This document shows, piece by piece, positions 22,318 to 35,500 of a stretch of DNA of 64,000 nucleotides. Source of the stretch: Cymodocea nodosa (Eukaryota; Streptophyta; Magnoliopsida; Alismatales; Cymodoceaceae); assembly GCA_036874045.1 (NCBI GenBank), contig CM072337.1, forward strand, positions 8,308,001 to 8,372,000, written 5' to 3'. Every line of letters begins with the position of its first letter. Positions within the stretch are counted from its first letter, which is position 1. Below the pieces are notes generated by a model. That model was not told where the DNA came from. It made no database searches and worked only from the letters and a program-made list of their open reading frames with translations. Both the position numbers and the translations under genes were made by a program.

Positions 22318-24907
22318 TGTTAGGAAAGGTTTATACTTAAGAGGGGGGTGAATTAAGTATATTGTAGATTTCATAGTATTTTTGGTCCCTTTTTAAATCT
22401 AGTAAATGTAAAAATAAAATAGAGATTAAATCACATAGAAAATTTATAGTGGTTCCCCTCAACTAGGGTACATCCACTCCTTGAGTCCCTACTCAAGAAT
22501 TCACTATCCTTAGGAGTTTTTGATTCACTCAAAACCTAGTGTACTACAGCTTTACTCAAAGCAAAATCAACTTGATAAGGCACCAATCCTTCATCAAGTT
22601 CTCCCTCTAACTGTACGAACCCTCGTACAGTTACTGTGCTAATTATACCAACCCTTGTATAGTTATTTACAAAACTTTACAGACTCTTGTAAAGTTATAT
22701 GAAACTCTTCTAAAAGAACACCTTTCAAAGTTTCTTCCACAACACCCCTTGTGGATAGGTTATTATATAGATGATATTTGTGCATATTTTTATATGATAA
22801 TTCATGCATTCTATGTCTTGAAACTCAAGTTATATGCACTTATACAAGAAAATACATATTAATCACATTTTTATGACATTGCATGAATATGTGCACAAAT
22901 GCACCCCTTTAATGCAATTTTCATGAAACATACTAGATGCTCATATGCTTGAATATATGATTTAATAATTCTTAGGCCAAGAAAGAGATTTTAAAGGTCA
23001 TCAAGGTATTGAAATAATTTGATATGGCCACATATATTTTACACACTATGGTTATGAACTTGTGGACATTAAATGCAATAATGTGACATTGGTTATGAAT
23101 AATTTTAAATACATGTTACTAATTGATTCATTCATGGATGAAATTACATTCCACATTTGTAAACATGTTAAAATGAATGTTACATACCTTAGAAATAAAT
23201 ATATTTCAAGTTCATAACTAGAGTTATTTTTGGCATGTATTACTAACATTACATGCATGAGTTAAATGGAATTTGTTATAGGTGAATGTTGGCCCTTGGA
23301 TCAAGCTTTGGGATCATCAACTCTTGGATGATCAAAAATCTCTATAAATAGGCCTTGTAACCCATGAGCTCACCTCTCTCCAACTCCAAAATTCGGAATC
23401 CCCCTTGGTGCTACAAGCAAGGAGGTGAAGGAGCTCCACTCTTGGTGTTTTCTCTTCCAAACGGCTCTTGGAGGTAGGTCTCTTCCTTTCCTTGTCTTCT
23501 CCACTTCCTCCTCTAGCATTCTTCACCATTAGGGAGGTTGAATTGCTGCTGCAATTACTCCTTGAGGTGTTAAATCTGTGGAGGAGAGGAGCATTGGAGA
23601 GACAAGTAGAGGTGTAGTGAAGTATCTTCAAGAGTGCACTCCCTTGTTCTACACATTGCTACATTCCTTTTGGCATTGGACCTCCAATCCATGGAAGGAA
23701 CAAGCTGCATTAGACATGGAGAATTGGTGGAGAAGATAGACATCTTTGGTGGCTGAAACAAGGAGGTGATGTCCCTTGTGGAAAGACCATTGGAGATGTG
23801 GGCTTAAGGTGAGGAGATGGACTATGACTTGAGATGGAGTTATTTGTATTTCCTATTTTGATGTTGTATGTTTGTTATGTGTTTATTCCATGTTTTCCAT
23901 GTATTTCCCCTTTATTGTAATGTTGAATACTTCTTGTTATTTCAATGTTCTTCAATCCTAAGTTTAGTTTGAGTTTTTGCCCTCTATGTGTTTGATTTTA
24001 TGTTTCTTTGTGTGGATTCTACTCAATGATTGTTCCTCTAACTCTAACATAGTTTAGATGTTTTTTATTTAACTCTAACCTCCTGATTTGCTTGGTTTTG
24101 ATTGTATATAGCTTATACTTAGTAGATTAGAGCATACATGGAGTTAGATATATGATTATAAGTCCATGTATGCTAGTTTTGTAGTAGAACTAGTAGTTGG
24201 ATGTAGTATAATCTTATTTTCTATTTTTTGTAGTGTAATAATTATTGTGTGATGCATTCTCTTAAGTGATGGATAGAGGGGGACATGTATGAGGTCTCTC
24301 ATTACTGATTCAACTCTATATGAAGTCATTTCTAACATATACATGATCGTTAAGGCAAACATGTGATGAGAATGCATTTACACAAGGCATATCTATAAAC
24401 TCTAGTGAATTTTATGTTTAATTGCTGGTCCCTATGGACTCAACCCGTTCTTGCATGCTTTCTATAATTGACTTCGTGCACTTGCAGTTATAAATATTAA
24501 AACTCGAGTGTGTGTTAATTTCATAACATTTAAACCCCGAATAGTTCTCTTTTTCAATTAACAATGTAATGCAAAGAGGAATTAATCACGAAAGCATAAA
24601 CATAATAAAAATTTTCCTCTTGTAGATATGGCAACACTTAAATCTTCAAGTAATAGCTTTGTTGCTGCATAGTTCCTTCAGATGACTTCCAACTCTCATT
24701 CTCCAAGTATCTTCAAGTCTTCTAATAGTTTTTCTCTCTAGAGTTACTACCGAAAGGAAAACTCTCTTCTAACTTCAATTTTACTCAATTTATATTACAT
24801 TGAGCAAATCTAACTGATTACACACGATCCTACATACACATCCTTTCTCTTTCGATTTTCTTGCAATTGCTCACTATGTGATCATAGAGAAATAACTAAT
24901 TCAAGGA
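22318..24907 (-). repeat. Copia-type LTR Z (minus), split by Gypsy LTR S2
   Basis: The left piece 22318-22755 starts TGTTAGGAAAGG and soon has AAGAGGGGGGTGAATTAAG, the reverse complement of a SIRE-like Copia LTR 3' end. It then has the TAGTGGTTCCCC and CCACTCCTTGAG stretches, also seen in LTR W (19565-19600). The right piece 24535-24907 looks like its continuation (ATCTTCAAGTAATAGCTTTG resembles 20150-20170 in W). No coding sequence is seen. The right piece ends at the LTR of Copia AC. Confidence 0.45.
22756..24534 (+). mobile_element. Gypsy LTR S2 (plus), related to the E3 LTR
   Basis: It starts near TGATATTTGTGCATATTTTT, matching the start of the E3 LTR at about 27219. It ends with a GACTCAACCCGTTCTTGCATG...GTGCACTTGCAGTTATAAAT segment that parallels E3 at 29250-29310. 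The middle is more diverged. No primer site or internal region follows, so it looks like a solo LTR. I could not find a target duplication. Minus-strand frames at 23052-23761 are LTR sequence. Confidence 0.6.
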
Positions 24908-26384
24908 TGTAGGATTGAATGGCTACACAAGAGGGGGGTGAATTGTGTTTTTTAACATATTTACGTATAATTGAAACTTCAATATTAAAAACAAGTCAAC
25001 ACAGTATTTTAATCAAATCATTTTATTCAATGTTTCAATTACAATATACAATTCAATTCTCCTTAGAAATTATAGATGCAATTATATAATGATACCATGT
25101 TTCATCTAATCAATTTCATAACTACAAACAGAGAAAACTAATTTACAAAATTTAAAACATTTCTCCCTGTTTGAGATTTTTCTTCTTCTTCTTCTTCTTC
25201 TCCAATTTTTCAGCGACAAATATCTGACTTTCTCTATTTCACTGAATTTTCTTTCTTTTGTTCTTCAAATCTTTAGTGACATATTTCTAACTTTCTCTAC
25301 TTCATTGAATTTTCTTCTATCTAAGAGCTTTTCCCTGGAGAGGTGTTTTTGATCCTTAAAAATATTTTTTGTTTGGTGTGCAAGGATAATTGATCAATGA
25401 GAATTCTATGCCTTTTATATTATATATTCACTTCATGCATACCCTCCACGTCTAATCACTATCAGTTTTCCACTCTTCATTGAAATACACACATTTTGAC
25501 CCACGTTTTCCTTTCAAATTTTCTTTAATCATCAATCTTGAATCTTCGAAAAATTTCCTGCAAAATAAACTTTCTCTTCCAAAATTTTTCATCAAGTGTA
25601 ATAACAAGTCGTTATGTTAATGTTAACTAAACGAGTAAAACAAGTAGATTTATAACTTAACGTATCTAACTCAATGAGTTCATCATGTGCCAAATCACGT
25701 GACAATAATTGTAGCTAACTCAACGAACTAAGTCTGTGGTGTTACGCTAACTCAATGAACCAACTTCATGGTGTTACAGTTAACTCAACGAACCATTAAT
25801 AAACAAATGTTTTTACAATAAGGTATTTACCACATGTAATAAAAATAACTTTAAGTTTATAACATTAACCTAATGCGTTGCCTTAGTGTTCAATATAGCA
25901 ACTCTACACATTTAGTTATGTTAACTTAATGAGTTAAACATGTGCAACTCACGTGATAAACTATAACATTCGTAAACATTAATTTCACCACGTGCATAAT
26001 ACTAACTTAACAAGTTTGTCTCTTCATTTTAACCTTTTGTTCACTAACTTAATGAGTTCTCACGTGACCTATTATACAAATAACGTACTAACTCAACGAG
26101 TTGTCTTAACGTGCATTGTACATGATACAGAAAATATAACTTTAAAACATATCATGCTTTACAATAAAAACACATGTTAACGTTTAATTAAATGAAAAGT
26201 TAGTATAACTTAACGACTAGTTATTTAACTTAGTATAATCTTAGATTCATTACAGACAAGTATTTATATCAATAAAAATTTTCTATATTAATTGATGTTC
26301 TTAATTTACTTTCACAAACAATAGTAATTGATTAAATATGATTACATTTGTTTAGCACACATCATCAAAACAAAATACTCAACA
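24908..26384 (-). repeat. AC 3' LTR (about 1.48 kb)
   Basis: On the minus strand it starts TGTTGAGTATTTTG next to the polypurine tract. It ends ...CCTCTTGTGTAGCCATTCAATCCTACA, described here by its two ends. It is homologous to the B LTR at 39760-41368. It carries many AACTCAACGA/TAACTTAACGAGTT repeats (25600-26200). The small plus-strand frame at 25992-26180 is not a gene. Confidence 0.85.
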
Positions 26385-26385
26385 A

Positions 26386-26398
26386 TCTCCCCCTTTTT
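26386..26398 (-). promoter_or_regulatory. AC polypurine tract
   Basis: The minus strand reads AAAAAGGGGGAGA, directly upstream of the LTR start and preceded by GTCATCATC. This is typical of SIRE-like Copia elements. Confidence 0.85.
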
Positions 26399-26929
26399 GA
26401 TGATGACAAAATCATATTAAATCAATTATGAAATATGTTTAACTCAACGAAGCACCTTCGTTGGGTTAAGTTTTAATTCAACAAACAATTTTGTTGACTT
26501 AAGTTCACTTAAGCTTATTTCTGTTGTTTGTGTAAAAATCATCTCTTAGAAGTAAAACTTTTAGAAAAAAATTTCAACAACCACATAATCATCTCCCCTT
26601 TTTAATATATGCATTTAAACTCATAATCATCTCCCCCTTTTTGTCATTATTCAAAAAGATGATTACAAAGTATTAAAATGAGAGACACATTTACAACTAA
26701 ACTTTTTGTAAATAATAATAAGAATGAGCACATTTACAGTAAAATGTATTGTTCAAATAGTCAAACAATAAATACAAACATTACATTTTGTATTCAGAAA
26801 TCAAGTAAAGAGACAAATGACTTGACATTTATCTATTCCTCCTAATGATATCACTAATAGCATTACAAATTTTATCTCCTAAATGCCTAAAATCATTTCT
26901 AATGACATTCAGTATTACATCTAAGTTAA
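26399..26929 (-). other. AC 3' untranslated stretch
   Basis: AT-rich and non-coding, parallel to 41384-41976 in copy B, including a second ATCTCCCCCTTTTTGTCATT box near 26630. No gene is seen. Confidence 0.6.
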
Positions 26930-27216
26930 GAGGTAACTCGAGTTGCTGTTGTACTTGATTTGAATAGTTTAGTTGTTATTGTTGTTATTGAAAGTCAGGT
27001 TGTTGTTACTATTGTTGTTGTGTTTGCTGGTTTTTTGCAAATCTTTAACACTAAATACTCTCATGCCTTTAGTTTCAGAAGGCTAGTCAAATAAGTTTAA
27101 TTGGCTTGCAAGAATTTAACATATAGCATCACCAAAAAATAACTTTAAATTCATATGCTATAGTTGATATATGAACACATCAAACCAATTAATTTGAGTT
27201 CTATGTAGTATGCTGT
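26930..27216 (-). pseudogene. AC accessory region downstream of pol, C-terminal piece
   Basis: It matches by eye the last part of the accessory frame in copy B (about 41977-42270), including a Gln-rich tail encoded by TTGTTGTTG-type repeats on the plus strand. It ends at the start of the E3 LTR. Fossil; function unknown. Confidence 0.6.
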
Positions 27217-27218
27217 AA

Positions 27219-29364
27219 AGTATCAATTTGTGCATTTTATATATGTTAATTCATGCATGTTAAGGATTATAAGTCATCATTATATATGTTCTTATAAAGG
27301 ATTACATGAAAATCATATTTTTAGACATATGCATGAATTAGGGATTAAATAGTTGATAATGTACAAATTTATCCTTTATCAATTAAACACCTAGTCAATA
27401 GCCCTTGTATTAGACATAATTCTTATAATTCTTCAATGTATGACTTTATATAAATTGTATGATTGCCAAATCACTTAAGTATGATGTTAAACTAAACAAC
27501 TTTAAGTAATTCATGTATGTACATGTGAAAAAAGTTGTAGACCAAAACCTTCCTAATTTGGCAACTTTCCATATATGGCAACTCATGCATGCATGTATAC
27601 TATATTTGCATCATATGATTTATATTCAATGTATATGTGCATCCAACTTGGTTTTGAGTTTTATAGGTCAATAAATCATGAAATCAAGGTGGATTAAAGA
27701 GGAAAAAACGTGGGCCATTGGATGTAACTTATTGGAGCCCAAGCAACAAAAGCCTAGAATATTTGAAGTGTTTGACCACTCAATTCTAGGCTATCTCCTC
27801 CTCTTTCAACACATTGCAGCCGGCGGTTCTAGCCATTCCAGCATCTCCATCCGAAAAGTCCCATCTTCCCCTTGATCTTGAACAAGCTCCCTTCAAGAAT
27901 GGTGAGCTTTGGCGTCTTCCACTCCTCCTAGAAGACACATTCTCTTCAATTCAGACGGCCATACGTTAGGATCTCCTTGGGCGTTCATCTTGGTGGATTG
28001 GGAGGCTCGTGTGACTGATTTGGAGTGGAGCAAAAGGTTAGGATCTTCAGGGTTGAGTCATCGGAAGCACCATTCTTAGATGTGGAAGCCAAAGTTGTAG
28101 GTCTTGGAGGTAAGATCTTGAGGACATGCACCACTCTTCTTCAAGGCAACCTTAGAAGCTTCACTTGGACATGCTACAGGTGGTGACAGCCCTGTGGAGC
28201 ATCGATTTCAAGGACTTTGAGGAGTCATTGCTTGAAGAAACGTGGAGGATTAAAAGGTATGATGGAAAGGAGAGATCCTAATACTAGTTTTCATGTTTTA
28301 CAATTTTATATGTATGAGTATAGTTTGAGTATGTGGAAGGACGAAATTCTATGCATAAATCTTTGTTTCAAATGTTCTAAATTAAAGATTATATACTGTT
28401 TTGATGTTAATTGATATTAGGATTGAGTTCATATTATATGTTTAGTGTGAATGAATGTGATGATGTGAATTGTGAAGGCAGTTTTCCGTTCTTAGATGGC
28501 CAGATTGTTAGTAGTTTTTCTTCGAATTGTATCTACTTGTTCGTCATCTATAAATTCCGTTTTTTGTTTCGTTTTGTAAGTATAATGAATGTAGAATAAG
28601 TTTACAAAGTTTTACAATTTTTTAGAATGTTTTTCGAAGCTTTTCGATTTTATTTTGTGAAGGTATCAGCGGTTTTGAGTCTCTGTCGAGTGCTAATTTT
28701 GAGCTCGACGCCTATGCTGTGCTTGCATTGTGTATTTTGTGGAATTCAGTTCTGTAAATTTTCCTTCTTAGTGTAACGGATCTACTTTCAAGGTGCACTT
28801 ATTTCGTAGCATTTCATGAAGATTTGACGGAGATTTGATTTTTGAACCGAAGGTGCGTTTTTGGAAAGTTTCCATAACCGTCTGCGCCCCTTTCTTAAAT
28901 AAGATATTTCCAGGGTTTTAAGTTGATTTAATCCACGAAATCATAGCCATTTGAAAGATATTCCGAGGTTCTTTCCAACCGTTATTTATTCTGGATTTTT
29001 AAACGTTCAAGTTGGAAGTTATTGGAGTTAAAAGTTGAGCATAAATTCTGTGATTTCCGGATTAATACTCATTGATTTCTTAAATATCTTATCATAACTA
29101 ATTGGATTTTGGGGTAATCTTATAAACCTTAATTGTGCTACGAATTTTGTATATTAATATTAAGTAATCAGAGTTTAATTATGAATTAGTTTAATGTGGA
29201 TATTTAATCGGGTAATTATTTTAATAAAATTATTTAAGACAAACTCCTTGTGGATTCGACCCGTACTTGCACATGCTTATTACAATGGGCACCGTGCACT
29301 TGCGGTTATAAATGTAAAATTTACGCTTTTGCCATTAATTTAACAACACATAAAAGCATTTACA
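27219..29364 (+). repeat. E3 5' LTR (about 2.15 kb)
   Basis: The left end is fixed by the switch from AC sequence and by similarity to S2. The right end ...AAAGCATTTACA is followed 6 bases later by the primer site. Near the end, GGATTCGACCCGTACTTGC and GTGCACTTGCGGTTATAAAT are typical of plant Gypsy LTR U5 regions. Small frames inside (27678-28599) are not supported as genes. Confidence 0.75.
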
Positions 29365-29370
29365 AGTTTT

Positions 29371-29388
29371 TGGCACCATTTCCGGGGA
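29371..29388 (+). promoter_or_regulatory. E3 primer-binding site (tRNA-Asp)
   Basis: TGGCACCATTTCCGGGGA matches the complement of the tRNA-Asp 3' end with three mismatches. Confidence 0.8.
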
Positions 29389-30726
29389 GTTTTGGTGCTT
29401 TAAAATGATTTATTAGATGATTTGCAAGATTTAATATCCTTTAAATTATTTTAGTTTTATTTGTTTTCTTGTTGAGATTGTTATTTTTCTTTGTTTGTTT
29501 GCAAAGAAATGGATACATGGATTGGCCATTCTACGTATTCAATTCTTTGTTATCTGAATTGCTTGTTACATATTTAATTCAAGTTTATGATTTGGTAACA
29601 AGTAGCTTAATGGAGTAATGATAATCTTTGTGTACAAATTATTAAGACAGAATCTGTCTGTCTGGAAATTTAAATTTTTTGATATGCACAAGATTAGAAC
29701 TCATTTTTATGATATTTTTCCTGAAATACTCGGTTTCTGAGATTTCTTTTGAGTACTTATGCATAAAATTCTGAATTGTATGTTAAAAGATAAAAATCTT
29801 AGAAGACAGGGATATTCTGCTGATTTTTGAACAGTTTTCTTTTGATGATTTTTTGAAAAAAATCTATATATTTGAGTATTAAAAATTTAATTTAGTAATT
29901 TTTTTCAGAAACTAGAGGAAATTATCTTTCCAACGAATATTTACATGTATCATTTCGATTGATGTAAATTTCTATGTGATTTTTCTAAATTAAGGAGGTA
30001 AGTTGTTGATTTTGGGTTAAACAACTCGTTGAGTTAGTTAACTCAATGAGTTGTCTCTATCCAGAACTCATTAACTTAACGAGTTGGTCCTTCATAGAAC
30101 TCGTTTAGTTAGATAACTCAATGAGTTACTGTATCTAATTTTTTGGTGTAGAATAGTTTTATCATGTACTCTTTTATTTGAAACTGCAGTTATATGTTTG
30201 AATAAAAATTATTTTTGAAAATTTCCTATGAAACTACATTAGTTTATCTTTCAAAAAAGGTATTATATGTTGTATTTGGATTTGTATACATTTCTGGAGA
30301 ATTTTTCTAAAATGACATGATCTGTAGATTACGAATTCTGAGTTATCTGAGTTTCACATGATTTTGACAATACTTCAGTTTTGGCAATTTTTGTCTCTAA
30401 TTTTTTTTAGAAACTAGAAGTAATTACCTTTCAGAAGAGTATTTATTTGTGAATTTACATGCTATATGAATTTATGTAGAAAAATTTTAAGCCAAGGTAG
30501 TACAGTTTAGTTTCAGAAATTCCATGACTACTTGTTTTAGATGAAACTCAAATTATATACAATGTTTGTGAGATATATGCATTGCTGTTTGTATCTAGAA
30601 TTTAGTGGCATGATAATAGAATAGTCACTTAATGAATCTACGAAAAATTAAGTTTCAAGTAAAAGAAAAAATAATTGTTTATCAATTTCTCTATTATGTT
30701 GTAGATTTGCTTAAATCACTTGAAGA
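29389..30726 (+). other. E3 leader, non-coding, with GTTGAGTTA hairpins
   Basis: No protein-coding stretch is recognised, and no capsid-type gag is visible. At 30020-30130 inverted repeats occur: CAACTCGTTGAGTTAGTTAA followed by complementary arms, and CTCATTAACTTAACGAG. They lie upstream of the first coding frame. The rest is AT-rich. Confidence 0.55.
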
Positions 30727-33700
30727 TTGTGCTTGATTGAATACATTCGGTTTGTTCATTTAGTTGAAAATTTGCATGCCATTCTAAATAAATATTTAAT
30801 TTATAATATGGATGAATTTAGTTTTGATTTGACACCTACATGTTCCAAATGCAAATTGAATAATCACGTTGATGCTGATTGCCCATTTTATATGCTAAAT
30901 AGCAATGTAGGTGCATGTTCTAGTTCTAATGTTAGCCTATCTATGCCAAATTTAAATTATAATGCTGATGTTTATGACACTAGTAGCTATAGTTGTGAAA
31001 TTAAAATGGAAAAGTCTATAGGAAATATTCCCTATGCTGAATCTTCAGTCAACTTAGCTAAGGCAATTGTTGAACTTAACACCTCTATGGATTTATTAAA
31101 CTTAGCAAAAGCCTCTAGTGCCCCCATTGACATAGATAGTTATGAAAACATAGATTTAAGATCAACATCCTTGGTTGAGGATGAATCAATTGAAACTTAT
31201 GTTGCTTTAAGGTCCGGGAGAGAGGTGAGCATTCCTGAAAAGGAAACTCCTTCTCTTGTACCGATGAGTGTTCCTATAGATGATTTAGGTTCATCCAATC
31301 AACTAAGTAAAGAATCTGAAAATGAAATTTTATTGGGTGATAAAAAGGGTAAAGGTAAGTTATCCAAGGTAAGTATCCCTTTAGAAAGTCAACCTGCCCC
31401 TTTTCCCCATAGATTAAGAACTCCACATAAGGATATTGATCAGAATATTAAGATGAGAGAAATCTTGAACAGGTTAGTATTAACATTCCATTACTAGATG
31501 CAATAGAGCAAATACCTGCCTATGCCAAGTTTTTAAAGGAATTATGTACAAAGAAACGAGCTGGGAAGACACCTATGAAAGTGTGCTTAGCTAAATCCGT
31601 TAGTGCTTATTTCTGTCAAGACTTGCCTAAGAAGTTTAGTGATCCAGGTACTCCAACCATCTCTTGTACAATTGGAGATACCTATTTTGATAGAGCATTG
31701 ATAGATTTAGGAGCAGGAGTAAATGTTATGTCATCTGGTGTTTATGTGAACCTAGGACTTAATGGTATTCAACCCACTAAGGTTCTCATTCAACTAGCTG
31801 ACCATTCTTTTAGAACTCCCTTAGGAGTTGTTGAGAACATATTGATTAAGATTAAAGATTTTGTCTATCCCATAGACTTTATTGTCTTAGAAAATCAACC
31901 TTCACCTGGTAGAAAGTAGGATGTGCCCCTTATTTTAGGAAGACCCTTCCTAGCCATAGCAGATGCATATATAGGATGTAGAGATGGGTCTATGTAAATA
32001 ACATATGGTGAAGCTAAGGTTGATTTAAATATTTTTAAATCTCACCCAGACGTTAAAATTTTAGATAATGAAAATTTTAATGTGAGCTTATTAAGCATTA
32101 TGGATGAAGGTGAGGGGGTAGAAAATTATAGTTTATCTGTAGATGAAGATTATCCACCTATAGAATATGAGGTTGATCTAGCACATATATATGACTTAGA
32201 TGATGACATTGGTGAGAATGATAGTATTTTTGAATTAAATTACATAGAGCCTTTAGAAAGAGATTTAGGAGAGATTAAGAAACCATCTATTGTAGAACCA
32301 CCTTCTCTTGAACTAAAACCCTTGCCTCAAGACCTTAAGTATGCCTATTTGGGAAAAGAGAACACCTTGCCAATTATTTTGTCTTCCCATCTTTCTAGAG
32401 AGCAAGAAGAGAAGTTGTTGGTAATTTTAAAAGAACATAAGGAGGCCATTGGTTGGATCATGGCCGACATCAAAGGAATTGACCCTAGTTTATGTCAACA
32501 TAGAATTCATTTGAATAATGACAGTATAAGGGACCCATAGAGAAGATTAAACCCAAACATAAAAGATGTGGTTAGAAAAGAAATTATTAAGTGGCTAGAT
32601 CATGACATCATTTATCCTATTTCTGATAGTCCTTGGGTTAGCCCTGTTCAGGTTGTCCCAAAGAAATCTGGTATTACAGTTGTAGAAAATAGCAATCATG
32701 AACTAGTCCCTACTAGAGTGCAAACAGGATGGCGAGTGTGTATTGATTATAGAAAACTAAATACCGCCACTAGGAAAGACCATTTTCCCTTGCCTTTTAT
32801 AGATTAAATGTTAGAGAAGTTAGCTGGGCAAGAATATTATTGTTTCCTAGATGGTTATTCTGGATATAACCAAATTCCTGTAGCACCTTGTGACCAAGAG
32901 AAAACCACATTCACATGTCCTTTTGGTACTTTTGCATTCCGGTGCATGCCCTTTGGTTTGTGTAATGCTCTTGCAACTTTTCAAAGGTGTATGACTAGAA
33001 TCTTTTCGGACATGATTGATAACTTCTTAGAGATTTTTATGGATGATTTCTCTGTGCAGGTTCTTCCTTTGATGTGTGTCTTAAGAATTTAGAATTGGTT
33101 TTAAAAAGATGTATAGAGAAAAATTTGGTTTTAAATTGGGAGAAATGCCACTTCATGGTGCAACATGGAATTGTGTTAGGCTATGTTGTTTCTAAGAATG
33201 GGTTGGAAGTAGATAAGGCCAAAGTAGACTTGATAGCCAACCTACCACCCCCTAAATCTGTTAAGGATATAAGAGCATTTTTGGGTCATGCTGGGTTTTA
33301 TAGACAATTTATTAAGGATTTTAGTAAGATTGCCCGTCCTTTAACTAGTTTATTATCAAAGGATCATAAGTTTGAATTCTCTAGAGAATGTCAAGATGCC
33401 TTTGATAAGCTTAAGGGAGTCCTCACCTCAGCCCCAATTGTGTATCCTCCCGATTGGTCTCAACCATTCTAGTTGATGTGCGATGCATCAGATTATGCAA
33501 TTGGTGTTGTGTTGGGGCAAAGAATTGATAAATTACCTAGGGTAATCTATTATGCTACTAAAACTCTTAATGCAGCCCAATTGAACTATACAGTTACAGA
33601 GAAAGAATTTTTAGCTATAGTTTTTGCTCTTGAGAAGTTTAGATCTTATTTGCTAGGCTCTAAGGTTATCATTTTCATTGATCATTCTGCCATTAAATAT

Positions 33701-34358
33701 TTATTAGCTAAAAAAGATGCTAAGGCTAGATTAGTTAGATGGATTCTTCTCTTGCAAGAATTTGATATTGAGATAAAAGATAAGAAAGGATGTGAGAACG
33801 TAGTTGCCGACCACTTGTCTCGTATTGTCACGCCTCAAGGGGAATTACCCATTGATGAATCATTTCTTGATGAGCAGTTGATGGCTATAACTCCAATCCC
33901 TTGGTTTGCAGATATTGTGAATTATCTTGTGACAAAACGGCTACCTGGCAATTGGTCAAGGCAAGATATTAAGAGATTCTTAGCTAGGGTCAAAGAATTT
34001 TATTGGGATGACCCTTATCTTTATAAGTTAGGACCTGATTTGATTTTGAGGAGATGCATCCCAGATATGGAAATTCATAGTGTGCTATCTTTTTGTCATG
34101 ACCAACCTGCTGGTGGTCATCTTAACCCTATTAAGACTGCAACTAAAGTTCTTCAATGTGGTTTTTTCTGGCTCACATTGCATAAAGATGCATACTACTA
34201 TGTTAAGAATTGTAGAGATTGTCAAAAAGCAGGAAGATTGACTAGAAGAAATATGATGCCGCTTACACCAATTATTGAAGTTGAAGTATTTGACGTATGG
34301 GGTATTGATTTCATGGGACCCTTCCCTAATTTTGGAGGTTATTTGTATATTCTCCCGG
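30727..34358 (+). pseudogene. E3 CCHC, protease, RT, RNase H and partial integrase
   Basis: The zinc knuckle CSKCKLNNHVDADC is at about 30838-30879, followed by an acidic linker with VALRSGREVS (31200-31235) and a retropepsin motif [11 protein letters not shown] (about 31705). RT motifs [11 protein letters not shown] (about 32730) and FMDDFSVQV (about 33035) follow. Then come RNase H-like [14 protein letters not shown] and [11 protein letters not shown], the integrase zinc region HDQPAGGHL...CRDC, and the start of the catalytic core [11 protein letters not shown]. All are Athila-like. Fossil; ends at the AC junction. Confidence 0.88.
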
Positions 34359-35500
34359 TGTATCTGTCTGTAATTATTCATTTTGTTCAACAGATAATTC
34401 TATTGATTCATGCTGTGAATTCTCAAACTCTGCTTCTATAGATTCCATAGAAGGCTTGTTAACTTTTAGCTCTTCTGGAGTCTTAACAATTTCAATATTT
34501 GCTACTCCAGACAATTCAGCCTTTGAACTAGTTACTGCTTCAACATTGTAAATTATATTTGCAATAACTTATTAAATGTCAAGTGCCTGATGCTCTGATT
34601 TATCAATTTCTGCATCATCAGGACTTGTACTAATAGAAAAACTTGAGCTCATATTTGACTTGGATTTCTTCTCAAGTTTTCTAGCAAGGGAAAATAAAGT
34701 CTCATTATCTTCATCAGTTTCAGTGTGTTCGGAACTGATGAGTTTATCAGATGCACAATAAGGTACAATGTCTAGACATACATTGTCCTTTGGAAATAAA
34801 TTTTCACCTAATTTTCCTTTTTCAATAGAATTTGTTTCCTTAGACATAATTTTCTGACTTTCCTTCTACTATAACATTTTTGTTTCTCCTTTTCAAGTAT
34901 TGCTGTTTTCTTTTCAAATTGCTCCATAAAAGTTTTCTGCTTTAATTCTTCTAAGGCACTTTCTATTGCGACGGCCTTTCGAAGACTGTCAACTTTTGTT
35001 TTGTCTATAGCAATATCTGCTTCAACTTGTTTTGAATATAAAGGAGTAGGGATAGCTGATTCATGCTCTTCCTCAAATGCATGTAGTCTTGTACCGTTTA
35101 TAGGAGTTTGAGGAGTTCTATTTGATGAACCTACACCTTTTTCCAAATATTTTGCATACTGTTCCAAAAATGCAATCTTAGCACATTTCATTCTGTATTC
35201 TCTATCAAATTTATTACGAATACCCATGTATGTAATATTTGCATCAGTATATTGAAGTTCTTATCTAACTTCATCTAATATTCCCTGAGGAAAGAAGTAA
35301 TCTCTATAAAGTTCTACTAACCTTTTGTCCACTCGAAATATTTTCTTGAACCAAGTATGTGGAACTTCATCATTCTCTATTTCTTTTCCTTTTGCATCTC
35401 TTCTGCTTTTGCCTTTTCCTCTGCCACGACCTTTGTAGAATTTGGAGACCATCGTCGCAGGTTGTAATAGCAACAAGCGGGAAAGATTTTCTCGACAAAG
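34359..35500 (-). pseudogene. AC accessory region downstream of pol, N-terminal and middle piece
   Basis: The start is MVSKFYKGRGRGKGKSRRD, a strongly basic N-terminus (initiator near 35452). It is followed by charged, partly helical segments (YRMKCAKIAFLEQYAKYLEK) and an acidic linker near the E3 junction. Copy B has the same arrangement at 42760-44135. Orientation is the same as AC pol. No signal peptide or membrane segment. Fossil. Confidence 0.65.

Larger units (their letters stand above)
27219..34358 (+). mobile_element. Athila-lineage Gypsy retrotransposon E3 (plus), 3' end missing
   Basis: Order: 5' LTR (27219-29364), primer site, a 1.3-kb leader, CCHC, protease, RT, RNase H and the start of integrase. 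The sequence then passes directly into the accessory region of Copia AC at about 34358. No 3' LTR is present. It lies inside AC. Broken, with about six breaks. One LTR only, so its age cannot be estimated. Confidence 0.85.

Noticed and set aside
22756-24534. Target-site duplication for LTR S2
   Set aside because: The five bases on each side (ATAGA and CCCCG with the chosen ends) do not match, and the ends are uncertain.
27678-28599. Plus-strand frames in the E3 LTR as host exons
   Set aside because: They lie wholly within the LTR, are short, and match no family I recognise.
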